Positions 1-9,373 of a stretch of DNA of 64,000 nt are shown here, piece after piece; positions within the stretch are counted from its first letter, which is position 1; each line of letters starts with the position of its first letter. The translations under genes and the position numbers were made by a program. The stretch is from Chitinophaga sp. YR627 (GTDB lineage Bacteria > Bacteroidota > Bacteroidia > Chitinophagales > Chitinophagaceae). The DNA lies in assembly GCF_900114995.1 (NCBI RefSeq), contig NZ_FOUX01000001.1:1178001-1242000 (forward strand), written 5' to 3'. A model generated the notes under the pieces. That model was not told the DNA's origin and ran no database searches. It saw only the letters and a list, made by a program, of their open reading frames with translations.

Positions 1-369
1 TTGCGTAACTATTGTGAAAACCTTAGTAACGACAAACTGGAGATCACCACCCAGATCGTAGGGGTACACGCTAAAATGGACCCTGTAAAAGAGATTGTGG
101 TATACCGCATCGTACAGGAACTGGTCAATAACGTCATTAAACATGCCGCTGCATCTGCCGTACTGGTACAGTTGCAGCAGAACAGGAATCGGCTGTTCCT
201 GACCGTGGAAGATGATGGAAAAGGATTCGATATGAAAAAGGTGGGAAACGCACGTTCCGCCGGATTGCTCAATATACGCTCCCGGGTGGCTTACCTGAAG
301 GGAGATATACAGTTTCATGCTGCGCCGGGTGAGGGAACGGCTGTAGAGATTAATTTTCCGATTAACTAA
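1..369 (+). CDS. Sensor histidine kinase, C-terminal ATPase part (5' truncated)
   Basis: This is the 3' end of a NarX/DegS-type histidine kinase whose start lies outside the window; the TTG at base 1 is only the window edge. The remaining 122 residues are a HATPase_c domain: an N-box (QELVNNVIKHA), a G1 box (DDGKGFD) and a G2-like segment (GLLNIRSR). The family autophosphorylates and passes phosphate to a NarL/FixJ-type regulator, and one follows only 4 bp downstream, so the two are almost certainly a cognate operon pair. The signal sensed cannot be told because the sensor domain is missing. Confidence 0.92.
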   Translation: MRNYCENLSNDKLEITTQIVGVHAKMDPVKEIVVYRIVQELVNNVIKHAAASAVLVQLQQNRNRLFLTVEDDGKGFDMKKVGNARSAGLLNIRSRVAYLKGDIQFHAAPGEGTAVEINFPIN

Positions 370-373
370 ACAT

Positions 374-1000
374 ATGGTAAGGATATTTATTACTGACGAT
401 CATCCGATCGTGCTGGAAGGACTGAAGAACGTATTGAATGCTACAGAGGGATTTGCGGTAACAGGCACCTGCTCCACCGGAAAAGAGACCCTGGAAGCCT
501 TTCAGGAAAAAGAACCTGATATTTTACTGCTGGATATTAATCTGCCAGATATCAATGGTGTGGAGTTATGCGCAGAAGTAAAGAAGAAGCACCCCGACGT
601 GTATGTGATCGCGTTGAGCGTGCATAATGAAGCGCCTATCATCAATAGTATGCTCAGACAGGGCGCCAGCGGGTATATCCAGAAAAACGCGCTCAGCGAT
701 ATCATTGTAGCCGCGATCCGGGATGTGCTGAAAGGAGGGAGTTATGTTTGTGAACAGTCCAGAGAGATCTTACGCAGACAGAGTGGTAAAGGCGGACTCA
801 CACAACTCCCTAAAATGACACGCAGGGAAAAGGAGATCCTGAAACTGGCAGCAGAAGGGCTGACCATTGCGCAGATAGCGGAGCAGCTGTTTATTAGTCC
901 GTATACGGTGGAAAGTCACCGGAAGAACCTGATGGATAAGTTTGAGGTGAATAGTGTGGCAGCGGCTATTAAGTTGGCTGGGCAATATGGTTTTCTGTGA
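374..1000 (+). CDS. NarL/LuxR-family response regulator
   Basis: A 208-residue two-component DNA-binding regulator. The receiver domain has the acidic pair D8/D9, phosphoacceptor D54 (LLLDINLPD), a conserved hydroxyl residue near S82 and K104 (GYIQKN). A LuxR/GerE helix-turn-helix occupies about residues 145-208 (TRREKEILKLAAEG, then SPYTVESHRKNL). It sits 4 bp after the histidine kinase fragment and is presumably its partner. No target operator is visible nearby, so its regulon is unknown. Confidence 0.95.
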   Translation: MVRIFITDDHPIVLEGLKNVLNATEGFAVTGTCSTGKETLEAFQEKEPDILLLDINLPDINGVELCAEVKKKHPDVYVIALSVHNEAPIINSMLRQGASGYIQKNALSDIIVAAIRDVLKGGSYVCEQSREILRRQSGKGGLTQLPKMTRREKEILKLAAEGLTIAQIAEQLFISPYTVESHRKNLMDKFEVNSVAAAIKLAGQYGFL

Positions 1001-1081
1001 GTTGTTACTTAACCAATGAAATTTTAGCCCCTTCAGTGTAGGATAAGTGCTATCTTAGGATCCGCCAGAAAACCCTTAAGC

Positions 1082-2920
1082 ATGTCACTGCAATCCAAAC
1101 ATCCTCAACATACCAATACGCCCCTCAGATCGGCTGCAGGCCAGTCAAATGCGGGAGGTATTGCAAGACCAGCCGTTTCTCCGCTACAGAAAATGTCATC
1201 AGAAAGCTTACCTGATGAAGAACCTTTGTTGCAACGTGTAGCCATGGAAAAAGGTTACCATGCAGCGGTACCGGCATTTGGTGCCCAACATCAGGGAGGC
1301 AATGGTGTACAGCTCATGAGCAGGACCTTGCCTGCCAGTCAGGCAGGTCCCGTACAGCGCATGAAAAAGCCTGCGTATGATACGCTGAATAATTTATTCA
1401 AGCCCCAGGTAAAATGGCCTGATTTTCATAGAGGGCAGCTGGCTTTTCAGGGGGTTGCCGCTAACCTGGCGCATACTGCTGCAGATCCATATGACTTTAC
1501 CACCTTTGGAACTGAATATGAGATGATTCCTTATAAAGGAACTAATGCGATCGCCAATACCGCCCATATTAAATTAGCAGAGGGCGTTGGAATGCCGGTT
1601 AAAGCAGGGGTAAAAGAGGTATTGGTGACCGACTCTGATAATGTGATAGAATATGTAAGTCCTGTATTTATGTTGCCACTGGAGAAAGCAAACAAAAATA
1701 CCACCACACAGGCTGTAGATTACATTGCACAGGTTAAGAAGAAGCTCGCAGACTTCAAAAAAGACGTACACAAAGGAGGCTTTAGCAACTTCGAAGCACT
1801 ACTTGGTTCGGCCCCGATGCAATTCACCGCCTGGCAGATAATGCAAAAGCTGGATATTTCTTTCCGGGAAATCGACGAAAATACCAATGTGGAGAGACTG
1901 AAAGGTTTCGGAAATACATTGGCAGACATAAAAGGGATTCAACTCGGCTTTGATATGCTCGCCAAGAATCCTAAACACAAAGAGCTGAATAATGAGACGG
2001 TGCCGGGATCTGCCATGCAGACAACCGTATTGTTGCCGCTTGACGTGGTGGCAAAAATGATAAGAGTATCGATGGATAGTACCCGTGATAAAGAACAGCA
2101 GGCCGCAGCTCCCGTGGCTCCGGGAAAGAAAGGTGGTAAAGCTGCCGCACCGAAAGTACAGGCGCCTGGTACCGATATTAAAGGCGCTGCCGGAGATTTG
2201 ATAAGAGGGCTTATGGCAGAGCTCCATGGCATCGCAGGCAAAGAGGGCGTAATCGATCTTATATACTTGTTTGGCCAGCGCTTGTCGCTGGTACTGGAGG
2301 CATCTAATGCGGTTAAATTCCAGGCGCACTATCAGGCTACTAAGTTTAATCCTCCGGCCGAAGTAGAGGATGAAGTTGCAGCACCGGCTCCTGAAGGCGG
2401 TGACGTCGAAGAAGCTGCTCCGGAACCTGGCAAAATTACAGATGCCGATCTTCTTGAAAAGTATGACGAAGAGGAGCTGGCGTATAATGAAAAGAAAGCA
2501 GCCGGCAAACTTTCAGAGATCCCGAATAATTTCCATAGTGCGCATAGCAGCATTAAAGACCGGCTGTCTATCTGGACAAGAATTCACCTGGATGATCTCG
2601 TCGTTGCGATTGGAAAGAACCTGAATGAAGATAATAAAAGTGCATTTAAGAAAGCCGTTGGCGCAGTTACCGGAAAATTTGAAGGCATCGGTGACGAAAT
2701 CTTCTCAAAAATAAAGACTGCGCTATCCGGAGCTGGATACGTCGAACATGCGCCTGTTCATTTCCTGGATGAGAATGAAGAGTACATCGATCTCCGGCAG
2801 GATACACTAAGAGATATCCAGGTAATAGATGGCCGTCCCTGGGTACTGATAGAGATCAGAGACCTGAAGGATACGACATTGAATGCGCTGAAAGAACAGG
2901 GTACACCGAGAGCATCGTAA
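1082..2920 (+). CDS. Unknown 612-aa protein with disordered leader and amidoligase-like segment
   Basis: Not confidently recognised. Residues 1-100 are low-complexity and carry three spaced short motifs (PLQKM, LLQRV, GPVQRM) resembling those in leaders of DUF4157-type proteins that travel with extracellular contractile injection systems. Residues about 140-200 contain FGTEYEM and then TDSDNVIEYVSP, reminiscent of the ExE and EhvSP signatures of the amidoligase (COOH-NH2 ligase) fold. Two charged, Ala/Pro-rich linkers (about 340-365 and 420-460) separate helical blocks. There is no signal peptide or TM segment. It ends at a very strong terminator. No injection-system genes are in the window, so a cargo or toxin role is only an inference. 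Confidence 0.4.
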   Translation: MSLQSKHPQHTNTPLRSAAGQSNAGGIARPAVSPLQKMSSESLPDEEPLLQRVAMEKGYHAAVPAFGAQHQGGNGVQLMSRTLPASQAGPVQRMKKPAYDTLNNLFKPQVKWPDFHRGQLAFQGVAANLAHTAADPYDFTTFGTEYEMIPYKGTNAIANTAHIKLAEGVGMPVKAGVKEVLVTDSDNVIEYVSPVFMLPLEKANKNTTTQAVDYIAQVKKKLADFKKDVHKGGFSNFEALLGSAPMQFTAWQIMQKLDISFREIDENTNVERLKGFGNTLADIKGIQLGFDMLAKNPKHKELNNETVPGSAMQTTVLLPLDVVAKMIRVSMDSTRDKEQQAAAPVAPGKKGGKAAAPKVQAPGTDIKGAAGDLIRGLMAELHGIAGKEGVIDLIYLFGQRLSLVLEASNAVKFQAHYQATKFNPPAEVEDEVAAPAPEGGDVEEAAPEPGKITDADLLEKYDEEELAYNEKKAAGKLSEIPNNFHSAHSSIKDRLSIWTRIHLDDLVVAIGKNLNEDNKSAFKKAVGAVTGKFEGIGDEIFSKIKTALSGAGYVEHAPVHFLDENEEYIDLRQDTLRDIQVIDGRPWVLIEIRDLKDTTLNALKEQGTPRAS

Positions 2921-2931
2921 CAAATGTATAC

Positions 2932-2974
2932 GCATAAAGAAGGCGTCCGCTACCAGCGGACGCCTTCTTTATGC
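2932..2974. terminator. Bidirectional intrinsic terminator
   Basis: A perfect 20-bp inverted repeat (2932-2951 with 2955-2974) closes on a 3-nt ACC loop, with A-rich and T-rich outer ends. It lies between the convergent 612-aa gene (plus) and the TlpA/SusD/SusC operon (minus) and should stop transcription from both sides. Confidence 0.95.
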
Positions 2975-2991
2975 TGCACAAGTTCCGGCCA

Positions 2992-4461
2992 CTACTTATT
3001 CGCCAGATTGATCATCGCTGATACTTCACTCACCGCCGCATCTTCTCCGGCAGTAAACCCAGTAAAGCGGAAACGGATATCTCCATTCTTGTCAATCACA
3101 AATTTGGTAGGAATCCCCTTCACCTCGTAACTGCTCACCACTTTATTCTCACCGGTATTCGGATCTTTCAGGTCCATCAGTACCTGAAACGGATAGTTAT
3201 TCTGTGTGATGAATTTCTTCGCGCTGGCAGCCGCATTTTCTTCCTTCTCCCAGGTATGTACAAAGAGGAATTTCACATTCGGATCATCCTTGTATTTTTC
3301 CATGGCTTTTTTCATGGAAGGGAAGGAGGCTTTACACGGGCCACACCAGGTGGCCCAGAAATCCAGGACAATTGTTTTGCCTTTCAGGTCGGCCAGGGAA
3401 ACAGTATTACCATCTACATCTTTCAGCGTGAAAGCAGGGGCTGGCAGTTTGATGATCTGTTTCGCCATTTCTTCTTCCACGTTGCTGTTCAGATGCCCTT
3501 TCAGGGAGTCGAGGTAGGTCTGGAAACCATTGCCGCCTCTTACTTTGGTAAAGGCTTCTTCCAGTTGCTTCCTGGTAGTCGGGTTGAGTAAACCACGACC
3601 TGCCAGCTTACTCAGCTTGGTATAGGCCGTGTCATAGTCACCTTTGCTCAGCAGGATCTTTGCGTACATTTCCGTTACGGAAGGTCTTACCGGATCTTCA
3701 GCTGTTTCGGCACGTTTGATATAGATCAGGGCAGAATCGAATTGCTTCTCTTCATACAGGCAGGCGACATAAGAGCTCAGGTAACCCGGATATCCCATAG
3801 CGGCAAATCCGGCCCCGTTTTCATCTTTACGGTTGGTTTTAAATTCCCAGGCATCATCTACCGCTTTTCTCAGCAGGGGTTTTGCTTCTGCATAGTGACC
3901 CTGTTTGATCAGTCTTTCGGCGGTACCTGCCCATCCCTGTCCTTTCCAGAAAGGAGATTCGATACTGTTGGCGTATTCCAGTGCTTTGGGAATATTGCCG
4001 GCTTCTGTATAGGCTGTACCGACCGCATTGCGGGCGTAATCGTACACAATTCTCTCCGGGCCGAACTTCTTAGGCGGGTATTTTTTGATCCAGGAAAATA
4101 GGAGCTGTTCTTTTTTCACCGGGTCTTTTTCATCATAGATCGTCTGTACGGCATTATTACGCTCAATAATGCCCCCTGGGAAGCGTTTTTCAGCCGCTTT
4201 ACGGATAGAGTCGGATACATTGGCCTTTTTCAGCTGATAGATGAAATTTGAGGCTGTAATCCAGTTTTCTTCCTTTTTAGTCTTCAGGAGGGCATACATT
4301 TCGCTTTCCAGTCTGGAGCGGTCAGCGTCGCTGCCTTTCAGCAAGGTCTGGTAATGCTTTGTGAGTGTGTCTGCTGCGGGTTTTTTCTGGGCATAGGCGC
4401 TTTGTATGCCTGTGGCCAGTACAGCACTGAGTAATACGGGAAGTGTCTTTCTCATATACAT
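2992..4461 (-). CDS. TlpA-like thioredoxin-family protein with TPR-like N-terminal region
   Basis: A 489-residue exported protein: signal peptide (residues about 1-24, ending AYAQ), a long helical repeat region (about 30-340, TPR-like) and a C-terminal AhpC-TSA/thioredoxin domain. The redox motif WCGPC is intact (Cys near 373 and 376) and the cis-Pro loop (GIPT) is present. Such proteins are thiol-disulfide oxidoreductases in the periplasm. It is the last gene of the sigma-FecR-SusC-SusD operon, 18 bp after susD, where TlpA-like proteins are common in Bacteroidota. The substrate is unknown. Confidence 0.9.
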   Translation of the reverse strand: MYMRKTLPVLLSAVLATGIQSAYAQKKPAADTLTKHYQTLLKGSDADRSRLESEMYALLKTKKEENWITASNFIYQLKKANVSDSIRKAAEKRFPGGIIERNNAVQTIYDEKDPVKKEQLLFSWIKKYPPKKFGPERIVYDYARNAVGTAYTEAGNIPKALEYANSIESPFWKGQGWAGTAERLIKQGHYAEAKPLLRKAVDDAWEFKTNRKDENGAGFAAMGYPGYLSSYVACLYEEKQFDSALIYIKRAETAEDPVRPSVTEMYAKILLSKGDYDTAYTKLSKLAGRGLLNPTTRKQLEEAFTKVRGGNGFQTYLDSLKGHLNSNVEEEMAKQIIKLPAPAFTLKDVDGNTVSLADLKGKTIVLDFWATWCGPCKASFPSMKKAMEKYKDDPNVKFLFVHTWEKEENAAASAKKFITQNNYPFQVLMDLKDPNTGENKVVSSYEVKGIPTKFVIDKNGDIRFRFTGFTAGEDAAVSEVSAMINLANK

Positions 4462-4479
4462 CTGTTTTAAGGGTCAGGT

Positions 4480-5910
4480 TTAGTATCCTAAATTTTGCGT
4501 TAATGCAGGATTGGCCGTACGCTGTGCATCCGGAATCGGGTAGAGGATATCGGTTACGTTCCAGGTAGCCGGACGCATACCACCGATCACATCGTCAGCA
4601 CGGGTTTTATCCGCCGGACTGACAATACTTGGCGTACGTTTCAGGTCAAACCATCTGTGTCCCCATTCTCCGAAGAGTTCCGCTTTTCTTTCCTTTTCGA
4701 TGGCCAGCAGCACCTGCTGCTGAGAGAGGGCATTATCCAGCATCGGCAGCCCCGCTCTTCTGCGGATCGTATCTGCGTCTGCAATAGCGCCGCTCAGGTT
4801 ACTAAGCTGTGCACGGGCTTCTGCTCTGATCAGGTATTGTTCCGCAAGACGGAGTACGACATTGAATTCGTTGCCGGTGGTCGTGCCGGAAGGCAGTACA
4901 CGTAGCTTATACTTGGTCATCACTTTGTAGCTGGTACCGCCGATCACGGTAGGTGCTACCCAATTGGCTTTACGCAGGTCGCCTTCCTCCAGACTGTTAT
5001 ACAGGGTGTCTGTCAGACTGAAGGCCGGTACGGTACCACTGGCAGCTGCAAAACTTCCGCCGGCAGCATCCGTATTGCTTGTATAAATAGAAACACCGGT
5101 AAGTGTTGCCATCTGCCAGATGATCTCATTGCTGGTATTGACAAAGGCGGTGTTCACATCAGGGCTCAGACTGTAGATACCTGAACCTATCACCGTACTG
5201 GCAGTTGCTTCGGCATTCTGCCAGTCTTTCGTATACAGGTAGGCTCTGGCCAGCAAAGCGTTGGCCGTCTGACGGTTTATACGGGCTCTCAGTACACTTG
5301 GATACGTATCGCTGAGCAGCGCAACTGCGTCTTTCAGGTCTGTGATGATCCGTTGCCATACCTGTGTGGCAGGTGTTCTTGCCAGGGTAGCGTTCCCGAT
5401 AGGATCATCAGTCAGTGGCAATGGAACTGCCCCGTAATAGTTCACCAGGTGAAACAGGACAAAAGCTCTCCAGGTCTTTGTTTCTCCCAGCAGCTGGTTT
5501 TTTACAGCCGGGGAGAGGGAGCCGCTTCTTTCTATACCCGCCATCATAGCGTTGATCTGCGCGAGGGTATAGTAGGGATAATACCAGAGCACATTGGCAA
5601 TATTGCTGTTGGTGATGGTAATGGCATTTTGTTTAAACTCGTCATAACCGGGAGAAGACACGTTATTCTGGACCTCGTTGGAGGAGAGTCCGGGCAATAT
5701 AGTTGCCGGGAAAATAAAGGAACGTGTATTACTGGCATTGTAGATACCCAGTACGGCACTGCTGGCGGTAGCATCAGATTCAAAGCTCTGGTCAAGACCT
5801 ACCTGGTTTACCGGCGGACCAATCTCCACCAGTTTACGACAACCTGTGAATGTACATCCGGTCAGTAATAGACCGGCAATGATCTTCTTATGTATAGAAA
5901 GCTGTAGCAT
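4480..5910 (-). CDS. SusD/RagB-family nutrient-binding lipoprotein
   Basis: A 476-residue outer-membrane lipoprotein. The N-terminus has a lipobox (LLTGCTFTGC), followed by the SusD N-terminal pattern and C-terminal RagB/SusD signatures (YLIRAEARAQ, then ERKAELFGEWGHRWFDLKR). It forms a lid on the SusC transporter encoded 11 bp upstream and binds the ligand at the cell surface. The ligand cannot be inferred because no glycoside hydrolase is in the operon. Confidence 0.95.
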   Translation of the reverse strand: MLQLSIHKKIIAGLLLTGCTFTGCRKLVEIGPPVNQVGLDQSFESDATASSAVLGIYNASNTRSFIFPATILPGLSSNEVQNNVSSPGYDEFKQNAITITNSNIANVLWYYPYYTLAQINAMMAGIERSGSLSPAVKNQLLGETKTWRAFVLFHLVNYYGAVPLPLTDDPIGNATLARTPATQVWQRIITDLKDAVALLSDTYPSVLRARINRQTANALLARAYLYTKDWQNAEATASTVIGSGIYSLSPDVNTAFVNTSNEIIWQMATLTGVSIYTSNTDAAGGSFAAASGTVPAFSLTDTLYNSLEEGDLRKANWVAPTVIGGTSYKVMTKYKLRVLPSGTTTGNEFNVVLRLAEQYLIRAEARAQLSNLSGAIADADTIRRRAGLPMLDNALSQQQVLLAIEKERKAELFGEWGHRWFDLKRTPSIVSPADKTRADDVIGGMRPATWNVTDILYPIPDAQRTANPALTQNLGY

Positions 5911-5921
5911 GAAAATTCGGT

Positions 5922-8900
5922 TTAAAATGAACAGTTAACACCCAGTACGATCGTTCTCAGCGGAGGCAGGGCAATAGCGCCGGTTCCCAGACCGGGAGCA
6001 CCGCCGGATACACTTGTCTCCGGATCGAAGATGTATTTGTTCTTCGACCAGGTAAACAGGTTCTGTGCTTCTGCATACACTTTGAAGTTGCTGGCCTTTA
6101 TCTTCCGCAGCCACTCAGATGGCAGGTTGTAAGCCAGGCTGGCAGAACGCAGTTTCAGGTAACTGGCATCTCCCCACATAGCGGTAGAACTGCTGTACTG
6201 TGTGTATGCCATGTAGATAGGCGTACCGGAAGTGGATGTAGCGGCAGGGTAGGTCGCTGCATCGCCAGGGTTTCTCCATCTGTCCAGCAGGGACGAATTC
6301 TGATTACTTCTGCTGCTGCCGACCGGTGTGCTGAAACTGTTAGTCGATCCGTTCCGGTGGTTGAACTGGAAGAAGAACGAGAAATCAAACTGGTGAATGG
6401 TAAAGGAGTTGTTCAATCCTCCAAAGAACGGTGTACCCGGATGGATGACCTGTCTGTCGTTGTTAAAGTCGATCGCACCGTCTTTATTCAGGTCCGCATA
6501 CTGCGGGATACCCGTTGCCGGATCATAACCGGTATAAACATATCTTCTGATCAGATCAATTGGTTCACCAATAAGATAGCTGGTCGCATAGAATGATTTC
6601 TCAATACCCGGGAATGAGATGAGTTTATTCTTCGGGAAAGTTACATTGAAGGAGGTCGTCCAGCTGAAATGTCTGCGTTTGAAGTTGGTGGTGTTCAGTT
6701 CAAGTTCGAGACCACTGTTCTGTACTACAGCCGGTAAGTTTACGGTATAGCTGTTATAACCCGCCTGTGTGGGCAATGCGGCTGACAACAGCTGGTCGCT
6801 GGAACGGTTACGGTAATAATCAGCTACCAGCATGATCCTGTCTTTCAGGAAACCTAATTCCAAAGCGAGGTCGAGTTTGCGGGTAGTCTCCCATTTTACG
6901 CCCGGATTCGGCAGGGTAGCACGGGCCAGTGCTGTTTGTCCCTGGTAGGTGCCTGCGGAAGAAAGCAGCGGCAGATAGATATAGTTAACGATCTGGTCGT
7001 TACCGGTGGTACCATAGCTGACTCTCAGTTTACCAAAACTCAGCCAGTCGATATTATCAGCTACAAAGTTTTCCTGTGTAAACAACCATCCTGCGCCAAT
7101 AGCGCCGAAGTTAGCGATCGCATTTTCAGGACCGAACCTGGAAGAAGCGTCCCGGCGGAAAGTGGCATTCAGCAGGTATTTTTGCTGATAATCGTAATTG
7201 ATGCGGCCAAAGAGAGAAGCGTATTTATAGTCGAAGTAATTGTTATAGCTGACAGTCGTAAGACCTGCCCCGATCAACGTATGCAGGAGAGCCTCACTGC
7301 TGTAGTTGCTACCTGCTATGTAGTTACCGTTGGCCAGGCTTCGCTGTATCGTTCCGCCGACCATTACATTCAGCTTACCCTGACCCAGGTCGCGGGTATA
7401 ATCTATAGTCGGTTCTACGATATAGTTCTGCGTTTTATTGGTCGTAAAGTTGGCAGAGCTGGTCGGGTTGTTCGCTGGGTTCTGACTGGATGCTGGAAGC
7501 GTGGTATTCTGCTCGAGCTGTGTGGTCGTGTAACCGAGGTTCACTTTCACATTCAGGTCTTTGATAACGGTATAGCGCAGATTGGCATTGGCAATGAAAT
7601 TGGTGGTATTACCGTTGTATTCCCTTTTGAGCAATGCCAGCGGATTGTTAAAACCCTGTGACCAGGCCAGTTTACCCTGGTTGTCGTACAAGGGCATATT
7701 GGGTGGCAGGTTATACAGGGACGTCAGGTCTGAACCCGGTAAGAACGTCTTATCATAAGAGTAGTTACCTTTGATCGCTGCATAGAATTTATTATCCGCA
7801 GAGGTATGGTCAGCAGAGAGTCTGCCGGTCAGACGTGTGTTGTTGAAATCACCGTCATATACAGTGGTCTCTCTGTGGTAACCACCGCTGAACAGGAAAT
7901 GTGTTTTCGCATCTCCACCGGAAACAGAAGCCTCTGCATTGGTGTTGTGTGCAGTACCACCCAGCAGGAATTTCTGCCAGTCGGTATAGGCATGCTGGTC
8001 CCATACGGTCAGCTCGGGCGCATTGGCTGTATTAGGCGTAAGACCATCATTTTTGAAAGCTTCTTTACGCAGATCAAGGTATTCCTGCGTATTCATCATC
8101 GGGATGAAACGGCCTACTTTTCCTGTACCTGTGTAGACATTGGCATTGAATCTTGTCTTTCCTGATTTTCCTTTTTTGGTGGTGATCAGGATAACGCCAT
8201 TCGCACCACGTGCACCATAGATAGCAGTAGCATCTGCATCTTTCAGGATGTCCATACGTTCGATATCATCCGGGTTGATCATACTGAACGGACTGATACC
8301 ACCATTGGCGCCGCTGGTACCCCAGGCATTCAGGTTGTCATTTACCGGCTGACCACCACTGAAGTTGGTGAAGGGTACACCATCTATCACATAAAGAGGG
8401 AGGTTACCGTAACTCAGGGAACCCTGGCCACGGATCTGTACAACCGCTGCGCTACCCGGTAAACCGTTCTGTTGCGTGATCTGTACACCCGGCACACGGC
8501 CAGGCAGGGCGGCCAGTGGGTTAGCTACCGGCTGGATACCGATCTCTTTCGCCGTAATACTGCTTACTGCACCCGTGTTCAGTCTTTTGGTAGTGGTACC
8601 ATAACCGATAATGACTGCTTCATCCAGTGCTCTTACCTGCTCCAGTAACACTGCATTGATGGTGTTTCTGCCTTTCACAGCGATTTCCTGTGGCTGATAG
8701 GAAACGTAAGAAAAGACGAGATAAGCATTCTGCGGTACACGGGGAATAGTATATTCACCTTTCTCATTGGTCATAGCGCCAAAAGGCGTACCCGGCACTA
8801 CGACAGACACAGAAGGAAGCGGTCTGCCGCCGGCGTCTTTTACAACACCATTTACCGTGATGTCGCTGCTAACGGTATTGGCTTCCGTCTGTGTTTCTTT

Positions 8901-9335
8901 GGCCCGCACGGCAATGAAATTGCCCGAGCGGGAATAAGTGAATGGTTGGTTATTGAATAGTTGTTTTAAAACCTGGTCGAGGTCCTGGTTTTGTGTACTG
9001 ATGTTCACGGGAGCCGCTTGTTTCAGCTGACTTTTCGTGTAGATAAAGCTTTGACCGGTCTGTTTTTCGATCTGCCGGAAAGCTTGTTCCAGTGTACCGG
9101 ACTTAATAGTCATACTGACTTTCTGTGCATAGGATTGTCCCACGAGTAACAGGCATCCCACGAGGATGCTAAGGTGTAAACATTTTTTACGAACACGTCT
9201 GACGGCTGACGAGCGCAGACAAAGCTGTTTCCATGACTTCTTTTCAGGCATAGACTCTGGTTGATTGTTGATGAATAAAGCCACCGTCCGGGTGGTTGAT
9301 AATAGACAAATCTTTCCCTGCTCATAAGATCTCAT
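5922..9335 (-). CDS. SusC/RagA TonB-linked outer-membrane transporter with STN domain
   Basis: A TonB-dependent importer of up to 1137 residues. In order: basic N-terminus, signal peptide (ending QSYAQ), secretin/TonB short N-terminal (STN) signalling domain, carboxypeptidase-regulatory-like domain, plug with the SusC signatures GYGTT and DADATAIYGARGANGVILITTKKG, and a long beta-barrel ending in aromatic CSF. The STN domain matches the upstream ECF sigma/FecR pair, implying trans-envelope signalling that autoregulates the operon. An internal ATG at 9251 (protein starting MPEKKSW) gives a more typical N-terminus and may be the true start. Confidence 0.95.
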   Translation of the reverse strand: MRSYEQGKICLLSTTRTVALFINNQPESMPEKKSWKQLCLRSSAVRRVRKKCLHLSILVGCLLLVGQSYAQKVSMTIKSGTLEQAFRQIEKQTGQSFIYTKSQLKQAAPVNISTQNQDLDQVLKQLFNNQPFTYSRSGNFIAVRAKETQTEANTVSSDITVNGVVKDAGGRPLPSVSVVVPGTPFGAMTNEKGEYTIPRVPQNAYLVFSYVSYQPQEIAVKGRNTINAVLLEQVRALDEAVIIGYGTTTKRLNTGAVSSITAKEIGIQPVANPLAALPGRVPGVQITQQNGLPGSAAVVQIRGQGSLSYGNLPLYVIDGVPFTNFSGGQPVNDNLNAWGTSGANGGISPFSMINPDDIERMDILKDADATAIYGARGANGVILITTKKGKSGKTRFNANVYTGTGKVGRFIPMMNTQEYLDLRKEAFKNDGLTPNTANAPELTVWDQHAYTDWQKFLLGGTAHNTNAEASVSGGDAKTHFLFSGGYHRETTVYDGDFNNTRLTGRLSADHTSADNKFYAAIKGNYSYDKTFLPGSDLTSLYNLPPNMPLYDNQGKLAWSQGFNNPLALLKREYNGNTTNFIANANLRYTVIKDLNVKVNLGYTTTQLEQNTTLPASSQNPANNPTSSANFTTNKTQNYIVEPTIDYTRDLGQGKLNVMVGGTIQRSLANGNYIAGSNYSSEALLHTLIGAGLTTVSYNNYFDYKYASLFGRINYDYQQKYLLNATFRRDASSRFGPENAIANFGAIGAGWLFTQENFVADNIDWLSFGKLRVSYGTTGNDQIVNYIYLPLLSSAGTYQGQTALARATLPNPGVKWETTRKLDLALELGFLKDRIMLVADYYRNRSSDQLLSAALPTQAGYNSYTVNLPAVVQNSGLELELNTTNFKRRHFSWTTSFNVTFPKNKLISFPGIEKSFYATSYLIGEPIDLIRRYVYTGYDPATGIPQYADLNKDGAIDFNNDRQVIHPGTPFFGGLNNSFTIHQFDFSFFFQFNHRNGSTNSFSTPVGSSRSNQNSSLLDRWRNPGDAATYPAATSTSGTPIYMAYTQYSSSTAMWGDASYLKLRSASLAYNLPSEWLRKIKASNFKVYAEAQNLFTWSKNKYIFDPETSVSGGAPGLGTGAIALPPLRTIVLGVNCSF

Positions 9336-9373
9336 AGATCTTATAAGGATAAATATCGCAGTGGTGCATGATC

